DNA of 64,000 bases from NCBI RefSeq assembly GCF_019430885.1, contig NZ_JAHYBZ010000013.1:1-64000 (forward strand), read 5' to 3'. Positions 25,442-38,053 of the stretch are shown here, in pieces. Position 1 is the stretch's first letter; every line of letters begins with the position of its first letter. The position numbers and the translations under genes are program-made. Source of the stretch: Roseomonas alba (lineage in GTDB: Bacteria; Pseudomonadota; Alphaproteobacteria; Acetobacterales; Acetobacteraceae). The notes below the pieces were generated by a model. That model was not told the DNA's origin. It made no database searches and saw nothing but the letters and a program-made list of their open reading frames with translations.

Positions 25442-27072
25442 GACAGCTGCACCACCCGATCCATGTGCGCAGCCAGCACCGGATCATGCGTCGCGACCAC
25501 GAGGGTGCGACCCTCAGCGGCTGCCAGCAGCGCGTGGATGACATCCGCCGCGGTGTCGGCATCGAGATGCGCGGTCGGCTCGTCCGCGAGGATCAGCGTG
25601 GCCTCCGGCGCCACGATGGCGCGTGCGAGGCCGAGGCGCAGCGCCTCGCCGCCCGACAGGCCGGCGCCATCTTCGCCGACCGGACGCGTCATGGGCAGGC
25701 CGGGCAGCAGGATACGGCGCACGGCCTCGGCATTCAGATCCCGCCGACCGAGCAGGATGTTCGCCCGCAGGCTGCCGGCGAAAAGTGCGGGGTTCTGGCC
25801 GAGCCACGCGATGCGACACCGCAGCCGCGCCGCGCTGTCGGGCGTGAGAGGTGTCTCGCCGATGTGGATCGTGCCGGCCTCGGGCAATGCGAGCCCCGCC
25901 AGCACCGCCAACAGTGTGGATTTCCCCGCCCCTGACGCGCCAAGCAGCGCCACGCGCTCGCCCGCCGCGACCTGCAGGGCGAAGCCATTGAAGATCGGCC
26001 GTGCCGCGCCCGGATAACGGAAGACAAGATCCTTTGCCATGAGGCCCGGCGCCGCCGAGGCAAGCATCGGCGGGACGGCGGTAAGGGCGTCCGGCAGGGC
26101 AAGCTCGGGCGGCGCGGCGAGGTCGCGTAGCGCCGCCTGCGCGGCCTCGCCGGCGGCTCGGTCATGCCAGGCGGCGGCAAGGTCGCGTAGCGGCTCGAAA
26201 AAGGCTGGGGCCAGCAGCAGCACGAAGAGCCCCGCACCGAGCGACATGGTCCCGCCCCAGGCCCCGAATCCCAGCGTGCCGAGCAGGTGGAACCCGACAT
26301 AGACGGCGACCATGGCGACGCCGAGCGACGCGAACAGCTCCAGCACCGCGGAGGAGAGAAAGGCTATGCGCAGCACCGCCATGCTGCGCGTCCGCAGCGC
26401 CTCGGCCGCGGCGCGCAGGCGCCGCGCCGTCGCATCGACGGCATCATAGGCGCGGATGGTCGGCAGGCCGCGCAGACGGTCGAGCAGCAACCCGTTCATG
26501 CTGCCGATCTCGAGCATCTGCGCCTCGCTCGCTACCTTCGCGCGCAGGCCGATCAGCGCCATGAACAACGGGATGAGCGGCGCGGCGACGAGCAGGATCA
26601 GCGCGGCCAGCCAGGATTGCGTCAGCACGGCCAGCAACAGCACGGGCGGAACGACGGTGACGCGCAGCCGCGCGGCACGATAGCGCAGCAGATAGGGAAG
26701 CACTGCCTCGGCTTGCTCGCATACCGCCGCCGCTGCGGCGCCGGATGCCGGCCGCCCGGCATCGAGCGGCGAACGGGCGGCGAGGCTTGCGACCGCGTCG
26801 CGGCGCAGGCCTGTCAGCGATGCGCGTGCCGCCCGGAACAGGCGACGCGATCCCACGGCGTCCACGGCGGTGCGCAGCGCACCCAGGGCGACGATGCCGA
26901 AGGCAGGCAGGACGGCCGCCGCGGCACCCTCGCCCCGCGCGATGCCATCGACGACCAGGGCGAGCAGCGCGGCTTGCGGGATCCAGACCAATGCCGCGAT
27001 CGTCTGAAGCCAGGCGCCGGAAGACAGGCCGGACACGAAGGTCCGGTGCGGCGGGGCTGGTCCATCAGACAT
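25438..27072 (-). CDS. cydD: Heterodimeric ABC exporter subunit CydD
   Basis: A 544-residue half-exporter and first gene of the cyd operon. The membrane domain covers roughly residues 1-320, with LLLAVLTQSWLAALILLVAAPLIPLFMALIG characteristic of CydD. The ATPase domain has GASGAGKSTLLAVLAG, LSGGEALRLGLARAIV (GGE in place of GGQ) and LILADEPTAHLDAD. The overlap with cydC couples their translation. An enoyl-CoA hydratase gene ends 43 bp upstream on the same strand, so the cyd promoter must lie in that gap or within that gene. Confidence 0.93.
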   Translation of the reverse strand: MSDGPAPPHRTFVSGLSSGAWLQTIAALVWIPQAALLALVVDGIARGEGAAAAVLPAFGIVALGALRTAVDAVGSRRLFRAARASLTGLRRDAVASLAARSPLDAGRPASGAAAAAVCEQAEAVLPYLLRYRAARLRVTVVPPVLLLAVLTQSWLAALILLVAAPLIPLFMALIGLRAKVASEAQMLEIGSMNGLLLDRLRGLPTIRAYDAVDATARRLRAAAEALRTRSMAVLRIAFLSSAVLELFASLGVAMVAVYVGFHLLGTLGFGAWGGTMSLGAGLFVLLLAPAFFEPLRDLAAAWHDRAAGEAAQAALRDLAAPPELALPDALTAVPPMLASAAPGLMAKDLVFRYPGAARPIFNGFALQVAAGERVALLGASGAGKSTLLAVLAGLALPEAGTIHIGETPLTPDSAARLRCRIAWLGQNPALFAGSLRANILLGRRDLNAEAVRRILLPGLPMTRPVGEDGAGLSGGEALRLGLARAIVAPEATLILADEPTAHLDADTAADVIHALLAAAEGRTLVVATHDPVLAAHMDRVVQLS

Positions 27073-27115
27073 GGCGCAGGATTAGGCGCTTGCCCGCGCC
27101 GGCTCAACCGCAGGG

Positions 27116-27856
27116 CTAGCCGGGGGCCAGGTAGGCCGCGATGCGCGCCTTGAGTCCCGGGCGAGCCGCGGAACGGACCAGTTCGGCGAGGTCTGCAGCA
27201 TCCTGGTCCGCGCTCAGCACGCGGTACAAGGCGGCACGGCTCGTCGCATCCAGGGCCGAGGCCGCCGCCGCGGTTGCGTCGATCACCGCCGGCCAGTCCT
27301 CCGGCGGCGCAACGCGTTGCACGAAGCCCATGGCCTGCGCCTCGGCCGCGTCGAAGGTGGTGGAGTCCTCCAGGATCCGCGCTGCCTTCTCCGCCCCTAC
27401 GATGGCCCCGAAGCGCCGCGTGCCGAGCACCAGGCCGAAGCGCAGCCCCGGCATGCGGAAGGTCGCATCGGGCGCCGCGACGCGGTGCCGGCACGCGGCG
27501 AAGAGATCCACGCCCGCGCCGAAATTGCGCCCCTGCGCCAGCCCCAGCGTCAGGCAGGGCGAGGCGGCTACGGCCTGCAACAGCATCTCGATGCGCACGA
27601 AGCGCAGCAGCAGGTCGCCCTCGCTCTGCGTCTCGACGTCGGCGAAGTCGAAGCCGGCGCTGAAGCCGCGGCCCTCGCCGCGGAAGACGAGCATCCTTGC
27701 CCGCTGCGCATGCGCCTCGGCGACCCCGTCGAGCAACCCGTCCACCAGCGCGGCTGACAGCGCGTTGCGCTTCTCCGGCCGGTTCAACGTGAAGATCCAG
27801 ATGCCGTCGCGCTGCTCGATGCGCAGTGGAGCGGCCGCGGCCAGTGAGAGTTCCAT
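27116..27856 (-). CDS. Enoyl-CoA hydratase/isomerase family protein
   Basis: A 246-residue crotonase-fold protein. It starts with IWIFTLNRPEKRNALSAALV. The first oxyanion-hole loop GEGRGFSAGFDFAD is present, and the second half reads GLAQGRNFGAGVDLFAACRHRVAAPDATFRMPGLRFG. The Glu expected in the hydratase active site (usually within the GGG...E block) is replaced by GAGVD, so hydratase activity is doubtful and another crotonase reaction is possible. It starts 15 bp after the IclR regulator gene and forms a two-gene unit with it. Confidence 0.82.
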   Translation of the reverse strand: MELSLAAAAPLRIEQRDGIWIFTLNRPEKRNALSAALVDGLLDGVAEAHAQRARMLVFRGEGRGFSAGFDFADVETQSEGDLLLRFVRIEMLLQAVAASPCLTLGLAQGRNFGAGVDLFAACRHRVAAPDATFRMPGLRFGLVLGTRRFGAIVGAEKAARILEDSTTFDAAEAQAMGFVQRVAPPEDWPAVIDATAAAASALDATSRAALYRVLSADQDAADLAELVRSAARPGLKARIAAYLAPG

Positions 27857-27871
27857 TCAAGCGTCCTTTCG

Positions 27872-28636
27872 TCAGCCCGCCGCAGAGTTACGCGTATAAC
27901 CGAGGGCGGCCGACAGCCGCCTCGCGGCCTGCACCACGCGCGGCGCGAGTGCCGCCATCCGCTCGGCCGTCAGTCGGTTGAGCGGGCCGGAAATGCCCAG
28001 CGCTGCGACCGGCCGTTCGAGGCCGTCGAAGACCGGTGCCGCCACGCCGCCGACATCCTCGCGCCATTCACCGCGATTCACCGCATAGCCGATGTCCCGG
28101 GCCTTGCTCAGTTCCTCGCGCAACTGCATCGGATCGGTGATGGTCGCGGCGGTGAAGCCGGGCAGTTGCGCCGGTAGGCGATCGAGACGCGCGGCGCTTT
28201 CGGTCGCGAGCAGCGCCTTGCCGGTCGCGACCGCATGGGCCGGCGCGCGGCCGCCGACGACGGTATAGGCGCGGACCGCATGCTCGCTGTCGATCTTGTC
28301 GACATAGACGACCTCAAGCTGGTCCAGCACCGAGAGGTGGATGGTCTCGCCCGTCGCCCGCGCCAGACAGGCCATGAAAGGCGGTGCGAGCCGGCGGACG
28401 TCGAGGCGGTTCAACTGCTTCAGGCCGAGCGCGAACATCTTCAGTGTCGCGCGGTAGCTGCCCTGGACGGTGTCGCGCTCGACATAGCCGGCGTGGATCA
28501 GGGTCTGGAGGGTGCGATGCGCGTTGCTGCGGCTGAGGCCGACGCGCGCGGCGAGATCGTCGATGACGCGAAGCTCGCCCTGGGCTTCGGCGATGGCTTC
28601 GAGGACGGACAGTCCCTTCAGCAACGTCTTGTCCAT
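27872..28636 (-). CDS. IclR-family transcriptional regulator
   Basis: A 254-residue regulator. The N-terminal winged helix reads LLKGLSVLEAIAEAQGELRVIDDLAARVGLSRSNAHRTLQTLIHAGYVE. The C-terminal IclR effector domain (about 80-250) contains GETIHLSVLDQLEVVYVDKI, GRAPAHAVATGKALLA and WREDVGGVAAPVFDG. IclR proteins usually control adjacent catabolic genes in response to small acids. This one is co-directional with an enoyl-CoA hydratase and divergent from a thiol dioxygenase/amidase/binding-protein set; either or both may be controlled through the 28637-28798 gap. Confidence 0.93.
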   Translation of the reverse strand: MDKTLLKGLSVLEAIAEAQGELRVIDDLAARVGLSRSNAHRTLQTLIHAGYVERDTVQGSYRATLKMFALGLKQLNRLDVRRLAPPFMACLARATGETIHLSVLDQLEVVYVDKIDSEHAVRAYTVVGGRAPAHAVATGKALLATESAARLDRLPAQLPGFTAATITDPMQLREELSKARDIGYAVNRGEWREDVGGVAAPVFDGLERPVAALGISGPLNRLTAERMAALAPRVVQAARRLSAALGYTRNSAAG

Positions 28637-28682
28637 CGTCGGACACGCATCCCCTCAAACCCGGCCCAGCCGTGCATCGGCT

Positions 28683-28751
28683 TTGACAGGCGATATCGTC
28701 CGAGACAGATTGGGTCAACGTCTTTCGGGATCATGTTCCCATTATTCGGGA
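28683..28751 (+). promoter_or_regulatory. Candidate promoter and operator of the dioxygenase gene
   Basis: A perfect -35 hexamer TTGACA (28683-28688) is followed after 17 bp by a weak -10 (CAGATT). Downstream, TCCC-ATTATTC-GGGA (28737-28751) is an interrupted palindrome in an AT-rich island of the kind bound by IclR-family proteins. The gap separates the divergent iclR and dioxygenase genes. Confidence 0.4.
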
Positions 28752-28798
28752 TGCCCGGAAAGGCCGAGACACCAAGCTCCCGGGAGTAGGACGCCGCC

Positions 28799-29392
28799 AT
28801 GAGCATCACCAAGCTGCGCGATTTCGTCGTCGCCATGACGCGGGCGGCCGAGACCACGCCGCCGGGCGCACCCCTGATGGAGGCCGCACGGCCACTGCTG
28901 CGCCGCCTCGTCGCGCAGGATGACTGGCTGCCGGAAGCCTGTGCGGCGCCGGATGCGCAGTACTATCGGCAGTACCTCCTGCACTGCGATCCGCTGGAGC
29001 GCTTCTCCCTGGTCAGCTTCGTCTGGGGGCCGGGGCAGAAGACCCCGATCCACGACCACACGGTCTGGGGCCTGATCGGCATGCTGCGGGGTGCGGAGAT
29101 CGAGACGAGCTTCCGGCGCAACGACGATGGCTCGCTCTCGGTGCAGGGCGAGCCACATCGGCTGGAACCGGGCGACATCGGCGCAGTCTCGCCCGAGATC
29201 GGCGACGTGCACCAGGTCGCCAATGCCTTCGACGACCGGGTGTCGATCAGCGTGCATCTCTACGGCGGCAATATCGGTGCCGTGTCGCGTCACGTTTTCG
29301 ACATGGCGGGCGCCGAGAAGACCTTCATTTCCGGCTATTCGGACGCGGTCATCCCCAATCTCTGGGACCGGTCGCGGGAGATGGCGCGCTGA
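28799..29392 (+). CDS. Thiol dioxygenase (cysteine/3-mercaptopropionate type)
   Basis: A 197-residue cupin thiol dioxygenase. Iron ligands are the two His of GQKTPIHDHTVWGLIGMLRG and the later His in GDVHQVANAF. In animal cysteine dioxygenase a Cys five residues after the second His forms a Cys-Tyr crosslink. Here that area reads TVWGLIG, the bacterial HDHxxWG pattern of 3-mercaptopropionate dioxygenase-like enzymes. The product would be a sulfinate. Its neighbours, an amidase and a peptide-type binding protein in the same direction, suggest use of an amide-linked thiol compound. Confidence 0.85.
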   Translation: MSITKLRDFVVAMTRAAETTPPGAPLMEAARPLLRRLVAQDDWLPEACAAPDAQYYRQYLLHCDPLERFSLVSFVWGPGQKTPIHDHTVWGLIGMLRGAEIETSFRRNDDGSLSVQGEPHRLEPGDIGAVSPEIGDVHQVANAFDDRVSISVHLYGGNIGAVSRHVFDMAGAEKTFISGYSDAVIPNLWDRSREMAR

Positions 29393-29487
29393 TCACCGTC
29401 ACACGGCACGTTGCATACAACAGGCGTGCCGCATTGCCTGTCCGATGAAAACGCCCTGAATATGTCGACGGTCATCGAGGTGGGGCG

Positions 29488-30906
29488 ATGGATATCGACG
29501 AGATCGGCTATCTGGGCGTGTCGGAACTGCACGCGCTCTATCGGGCGCGGAAGCTGTCGCCGGTGGAGGTCGCCAAGGCGGTTCTCGACCGCATCGAGCG
29601 GATCGAACCCAACGTCAACGCCATGATGCGCCTGACGCCGGAGCACGCGCTGGATGCGGCGCGGCGGTCCGAAGCGGTGTACCTGCAGTGCGACACGCCC
29701 CGGCTTCTCGAGGGCATTCCCGTCACCATCAAGGACCTGCAGCATACCAAGGGTGTGCAGACGGATTTTTCCACCGTCATCATGCAGGGCACGATTCCGG
29801 ATGTGGACGCGCCCTGCGTCAGCCGGCTGCTCGCGGCGGGCGGGATGATGATGGGCAAGACGACCTCGGCCGGGGAGTGGGGCTGGAAGGGCGTCAGCCA
29901 GGCGATGATTTCCGGCATCACGCACAATCCCTGGGGCAAGGGGCTGAATGCGGGGGCGTCCTCCTCCGGTGCCGGCGTCGCGGCGGCCTGCGGCTATGGG
30001 CCGTTGCACCAGGGCGGCGACGGCGCGGGGTCGATCCGCATGCCCGCGCATTTCTCGGGCGTCTATGGGCTGAAGCCGACACATGGGCGCGTGCCGAACT
30101 GGCCAGTGTCGAACAACGACAACGCGACGCATATGGGGCCGCTGACGCGCACGGTGGAAGACGCCGCGCTGATGACCCAGGCGATGGCCGGGCCGCATCC
30201 ATGGGATTTCACCTCCCTTGAAGCGCCGCCGGAGGACTACGCCTCGAAGCTCAAGGCCGCGTCGATGAAGGGCAAGCGCATCGCCTATTCGCGCGACCTC
30301 GGCCATGCGCGCGTCGATCCGGAGATCACCGAGGCGATCGAGCAGGCGGTGAAGGTCTTCGAGGAGATGGGCGCAATCATCGAGGAGGTGACGCCCGCCT
30401 GGGGACCGCTCGGCCCCGAACTCGCGCGCTTCTTCTGGCCGGCCACCTTCTCCGGCCGCATCGAGAGCCTGCCCAAGTTCGAAAGCGGCATGGATCCGGG
30501 CTTCGTGGCGATGATCAAATACGCCTCGGCTTTCACCGCGCCGCAGTTCATGCAGATGCGGGCGCGCCGCTTCGCCTACATCCAGCAGATCCACGAATTC
30601 ATGGAAGGCTACGATTTCCTTCTTTCGCCAGCCGTCAGCGTGGCAGCCTTCCCCGCGGACAAGCTGCAGCCGGCGCATTGGCCGCAGCATGAATGGGATT
30701 GGCTGATGTGGGCGGAATTCTCCTACCCCTTCAACTGGTCGGGCAATCCGGCGGCGAGCATCCCCTGCGGCTTCACCCCCGCCGGCCTGCCGGTCGGGCT
30801 GCAGATCGTCGGCCGGCGCTTCGACGATCTCGGCGTGCTTCAGGCCTCCGCCGCCTTCGAGGAAGCGCGCCCCTGGGCCGATAAGAGGCCACCCCTCGCG
30901 CAGTAA
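29488..30906 (+). CDS. Amidase-signature hydrolase
   Basis: A 472-residue amidase-signature enzyme. The Ser-cisSer-Lys triad is visible: Lys in GIPVTIKDLQ, the cis-Ser in NAGASSSGAGVAAACG, and the nucleophile region GGDGAGSIRMPAHFSGVYGLKPTHGRVP. The C-terminal NPAASIPCGFTPAGLPVGLQIVGRRF is typical. It would hydrolyse an amide to acid plus ammonia or amine in the cytosol. The glycine-rich GGSSGG of GatA is replaced by GASSSGAG, so a role as a Glu-tRNA amidotransferase subunit is unlikely. A binding-protein gene follows 30 bp later, suggesting import and hydrolysis of the same ligand. Confidence 0.92.
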   Translation: MDIDEIGYLGVSELHALYRARKLSPVEVAKAVLDRIERIEPNVNAMMRLTPEHALDAARRSEAVYLQCDTPRLLEGIPVTIKDLQHTKGVQTDFSTVIMQGTIPDVDAPCVSRLLAAGGMMMGKTTSAGEWGWKGVSQAMISGITHNPWGKGLNAGASSSGAGVAAACGYGPLHQGGDGAGSIRMPAHFSGVYGLKPTHGRVPNWPVSNNDNATHMGPLTRTVEDAALMTQAMAGPHPWDFTSLEAPPEDYASKLKAASMKGKRIAYSRDLGHARVDPEITEAIEQAVKVFEEMGAIIEEVTPAWGPLGPELARFFWPATFSGRIESLPKFESGMDPGFVAMIKYASAFTAPQFMQMRARRFAYIQQIHEFMEGYDFLLSPAVSVAAFPADKLQPAHWPQHEWDWLMWAEFSYPFNWSGNPAASIPCGFTPAGLPVGLQIVGRRFDDLGVLQASAAFEEARPWADKRPPLAQ

Positions 30907-30936
30907 TCACCCCACCATCACCGGAGAGTGCGTGCC

Positions 30937-32514
30937 ATGAAGCGTCGAGACTTCCTTGCCACCGCCGCGGCCGGCGCCGCCTCACTCTCCGCCCCGGCCG
31001 GGGCGCAGCAGCGCAAGGTGGTGAAGTTCGTCCCGCAATCGGATCTGGCGCTGCTGGATCCGGTTTTCACCACGGGCCTCGTCACCCGCAATCACGGCTT
31101 CCTCGTCTTCGACCAGCTCTACGGCCTCGACGACAGCTTCATGCCGCAGCCGCAGATGGTCGAAGGCCATGTCATCGAGAATGACGGCAAGACCTGGAAG
31201 CTGACGCTGCGTGACGGGCTGCGCTTTCATGATGGCACGCCGGTACTCGCGCGCGACGCAGTGGCGAGCATCAATCGCTGGATGCAGACGGATGCCTTCG
31301 GCCAGACGCTGCGCGCCGCGACGGAGGAACTGAGCGCTCCGTCCGACAAGGTCATCCAGTTCCGGCTGAAGAAGCCCTTTCCGCTGCTGCCGACCGCCCT
31401 CGCCAAGCCCTCCGCCTTCTGCCCGGTGATGCCGGAGCGCCTGGCCTCCACGCCGGTCAACGTGCAGGTCACCGAAATGGTGGGCAGCGGCCCCTTCCGC
31501 TACATCGCCAGCGAGCGCGTCGCCGGGTCGCGCAACGTCTATGAGAAGTTCGACGGGTATGTGCCGCGGTCCTCGGGGACGCCGAGCTTCGCCGCCGGGC
31601 CGAAGATCGTCCATATCGACCGCGTGGAATGGTTGACCATTCCCGACGCCGCAACCGCCGCTGCCGCACTTCAGGTCGGCGAGGTCGACTGGTGGGAGCA
31701 GCCCCAACCCGACCTGATTCCGCTGCTGCGGCGCCACCGCGACATCCTTGTCGAGGCGAAGGAACGCGGCGGGCTGATGGGCATGATCCGCTTCAACCAC
31801 CTCGTCCCGCCCTTCGACAATCCGGCGATCCGTCGCGCCTTCCTCGCCGGGGTCAACCAGACCGAATACATGCAGGCCGTGATGGGCGAGGAGCGGTCGC
31901 TGTGGAACGACCGTTGCGGCTTCTTCCTGCCCGGCAGCCCGCTCGCGACCGAGGCCGGGCTTGAGGTGATGACTGGCCCGCGGTCCTTCGACAAGGTCAA
32001 GCGCGACCTGGAAGCGGCCGGCTACAAGGGCGAGCGCGTCGTCTTCGTGGTGCCGACCGACCTGCCTTCGCTGAACGCGATGAGCCAGCTCGCCGCCGAC
32101 ATGTTCCGCAAAGTCGGGGTGAACCTCGACTACCAGGCGCTCGATTGGGGCACGGTGCTGCCGCGGCTGGCGAACAAGGAAGGGCTCGACCGCGGCGGCT
32201 GGTCCGTGTGGTGCAACTACATCCCCGGCATCATCGCCACATCCCCGGCGACGCAATCCTATGTGCGCGGGCTGGGGCGTAATGGACCCTTCGGCTGGCC
32301 GGAATCGGCGCGGATCGAGGCATTGCGCGACGAGTTCATGGATGCCGATACGCTGGCAGACCAGCAGCGCATCTGCCGCGACATCCAGATGCAGGCCTGG
32401 CAGGACGTGCCCTACATCCCGACGGGAGCCTGGATGCAGCCCTTCGCCTTCCGGCGGTCCATCACGGACATGCTCAACGGCTTTCCGCTGTTCCACAACA
32501 TCCGGAAGGCATGA
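30937..32514 (+). CDS. ABC dipeptide-type substrate-binding protein
   Basis: A 525-residue SBP_bac_5 protein with a Tat-like signal (MKRRDFLATAAAGAASLSAPAGAQ) and the family block LRDGLRFHDGTPVLARDAVASINRWM. It shares overall architecture with the 18052-19638 protein (LDPVFTTGLVTRNHGFLVFDQLYG compared with LDPISSPSFVTRNFAYLVFDTL), so the two are paralogues. The ATG at 30937 follows GGAGAG. No permease or ATPase is present nearby. It is translated just after the amidase gene and probably captures that enzyme's substrate. Its end converges on gyrB. Confidence 0.9.
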   Translation: MKRRDFLATAAAGAASLSAPAGAQQRKVVKFVPQSDLALLDPVFTTGLVTRNHGFLVFDQLYGLDDSFMPQPQMVEGHVIENDGKTWKLTLRDGLRFHDGTPVLARDAVASINRWMQTDAFGQTLRAATEELSAPSDKVIQFRLKKPFPLLPTALAKPSAFCPVMPERLASTPVNVQVTEMVGSGPFRYIASERVAGSRNVYEKFDGYVPRSSGTPSFAAGPKIVHIDRVEWLTIPDAATAAAALQVGEVDWWEQPQPDLIPLLRRHRDILVEAKERGGLMGMIRFNHLVPPFDNPAIRRAFLAGVNQTEYMQAVMGEERSLWNDRCGFFLPGSPLATEAGLEVMTGPRSFDKVKRDLEAAGYKGERVVFVVPTDLPSLNAMSQLAADMFRKVGVNLDYQALDWGTVLPRLANKEGLDRGGWSVWCNYIPGIIATSPATQSYVRGLGRNGPFGWPESARIEALRDEFMDADTLADQQRICRDIQMQAWQDVPYIPTGAWMQPFAFRRSITDMLNGFPLFHNIRKA

Positions 32515-32525
32515 GTTCCGCGCAA

Positions 32526-32547
32526 GGCGGCGCCGTGCGGCGCCGCC
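32526..32547. terminator. Hairpin between convergent genes
   Basis: A perfect 9-bp stem (GGCGGCGCC / GGCGCCGCC) with a 4-nt loop lies in the 42 bp separating the stop codons of the binding-protein gene and gyrB. It has no T-run, but position suggests a bidirectional termination signal. Confidence 0.5.
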
Positions 32548-32556
32548 GGCGTGGCA

Positions 32557-36203
<3,647 letters not shown>

Positions 36204-36234
36204 GGGGGTCAGATGGTCGGGCCAGGGCGCAATT

Positions 36235-36629
36235 GGAGGGGCTCCGCCCTTCCAAACCACCCCGGCAAAGGCCGAAACGCCTTTGCAAGGCTCGACTTGG
36301 TGCCGAGCATCACTGGCAAAACCAACGCCGAAACCTGCACTTGCACACGAGGCGCGCTGGGGGCAGCGGCAGGGAAGTCGCGCCCAGCACCGAAAGTCCC
36401 CGGTCCAGGTACCATCGGTGGTCCAGAGGGGCAGAGCCCCTCCGATTTCGGCTCCCGCGGTACCTTCCGGCTCATCAGCAAGGCCTTCGGCAACCGATGG
36501 CTGGCGACGAGCACGACGGCACCGCCACCAGCGGGGGCAACCACCAGGCTTGGCGCCAGATCGAGGTTTCCAAAGGCCTTTCGGCCTTTGGTGGGGCGGG
36601 GTTCGGGGAGGGGCAAAGCCCCTCTCCGG
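36235..36629. repeat. Dispersed bookend repeat, family 1, copy D
   Basis: This is the longest copy, filling most of the 454-bp space between dnaN and recF. The left module is GGAGGGGCTCCGCCCTTCC with GCAAAGGC...GCCTTTGC. A third hairpin, AGAGGGGCAGAGCCCCTC, sits in the middle (36425-36442). The right module is CCAAAGGCC-TTTC-GGCCTTTGG plus GGAGGGGCAAAGCCCCTC. The extra internal hairpin suggests two elements, one inserted beside or into the other. I see no gene here. Confidence 0.78.
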
Positions 36630-36657
36630 TCGGCCGAGACGCTCGGCGCCGCCCCGC

Positions 36658-37788
36658 TCACACCCGCATCGGCATCAGCACATAGAGCGCTTCCGGCTTC
36701 GCCTCGTCCTTCACGATGGTCGGCGCGGCGCCGTCGGCGAAGAGGAACTCCATCTTCTCGCCGATCTGCGCCGTGATGTCGGTCAGGTAGCGCGCCTGGA
36801 AGCCGATCTCGAGCGGGCTGCTCTCATAGGACACGGTGTCCGCGTCCAGCTCCTCCTGCGCCTGGCCCTGTTCGGGGCTGGCGGCGGACAGCAGCAGGTT
36901 GTTGCGCGAGATGGACAGCTTCACCGGCCGCGACCGTTCGGAGGAAATCGCCGCGACGCGCGCGACCGCTTCCTCGAAATCCTTCTTCGGCACGGTCAGC
37001 TTCTTGTCGTTGCCGCGCGGGATGACGCGTTCGTATTCCGGGAAGGTGCCGTCGATCAGCTTGGATGTCAGCGCGACGGTGCCGAGGCCGAAGCGGATCT
37101 TGGTGTCGGACAGGCGGATCTCGATCTCGTCCTGCGTCTCGTCAGCCAGCTTGCGGACTTCCTGCACCGTCTTGCGCGGAATGATCACGCCGGGCATGCC
37201 CTTGGCACCATCCGGCAGCGGCTCCTCCACGCGGGCGAGGCGGTGGCCGTCCGTCGCCACGGCGCGCAGCACGGGCGCGCCCTCGGCCTCGGCCGCATGC
37301 AGATAGATGCCGTTGAGGTAGTAGCGGGTTTCCTCGGTGCTGATGGCGAAGCGCGTGCGGTCGATCAGGTCGCGCAGCACGCCGGCCTTGATGCTGAACT
37401 TCGTGGGCAGCTTGCCCTCGGTCATGGAGGGGAAGTCGTCGACCGGCAACACGGCCAGCGAGGTGTTGAACTTGCCAGCACGCAGCGTCAGCGGCCCGTC
37501 CCCGCCGCCGTGGTCGAGCTCGACCCGCGCGCCGTCGGGCAGCTTGCGGACGATCTCGTAGAGTGTCGCCGCCGGTGCCGTGGTGCGGCCGCCGCGCGGC
37601 ACGGTCACGCCGGCCACTTCCTCGACCACCGCGATTTCCATGTCGGTCGCGGTCAGCGTCAGGCTGCCCTCGGTCTTCGCGTCCAGCAGCACATTCGCCA
37701 GGATGGGGATGGTGTTGCGGCGTTCGACCACGCTCTGCACATGCGCAAGAGCCTTCAGCAGTACCGCCCTGTCCACCGTGAACTTCAT
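36658..37788 (-). CDS. dnaN: DNA polymerase III beta sliding clamp
   Basis: A 376-residue clamp protein with three repeated clamp domains. It starts MKFTVDRAVLLKALAHVQSVVERRNTIPILANVLL, with FAISTEETRYYLNGIYLH at the second domain and the C-terminal LYVLMPMRV ending. The dimer encircles DNA and tethers polymerase III and other clamp-binding proteins. Normally dnaA lies upstream; here the upstream gene is an MFS transporter on the same strand, 265 bp away. No cluster of DnaA boxes was seen in the gap, so this is not obviously the replication origin. Confidence 0.98.
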   Translation of the reverse strand: MKFTVDRAVLLKALAHVQSVVERRNTIPILANVLLDAKTEGSLTLTATDMEIAVVEEVAGVTVPRGGRTTAPAATLYEIVRKLPDGARVELDHGGGDGPLTLRAGKFNTSLAVLPVDDFPSMTEGKLPTKFSIKAGVLRDLIDRTRFAISTEETRYYLNGIYLHAAEAEGAPVLRAVATDGHRLARVEEPLPDGAKGMPGVIIPRKTVQEVRKLADETQDEIEIRLSDTKIRFGLGTVALTSKLIDGTFPEYERVIPRGNDKKLTVPKKDFEEAVARVAAISSERSRPVKLSISRNNLLLSAASPEQGQAQEELDADTVSYESSPLEIGFQARYLTDITAQIGEKMEFLFADGAAPTIVKDEAKPEALYVLMPMRV

Positions 37789-38053
37789 CGCAGCCCGACG
37801 TCCCGATCCGTTAAGGGGCAACCGCCGCGTGCCCGGCGGGGGCCGGGTGCGGGGTCGCCGATGTCCCCTGCCCGACGGCCCCGGATGGGGCCGCGAATCG
37901 GCCCGCAAGGCCGGATGCCGAGGGGGCCGCACCATATCAGCGCGATTCCGGCGGGGAAAGGCGGGAAAGCAAAGGCCCTGCATGGCGGAAATCCGCGGCT
38001 TTTCGGGCGCAGGACCCAGGGACGGAAGGCAGGCGCTTCCGCAGCCGGCGCCG

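Noticed and set aside
21311-26017. A 1568-codon rightward open frame opposite the cyd genes
   Set aside because: It is the complement of cydA, cydB, cydC and cydD; its translation is Arg/Gln/His-rich low-complexity sequence, as expected for an open antisense frame in very GC-rich DNA.
37789-38053. Replication origin beside dnaN
   Set aside because: No DnaA-box cluster or AT-rich unwinding region was seen, and dnaA is absent.
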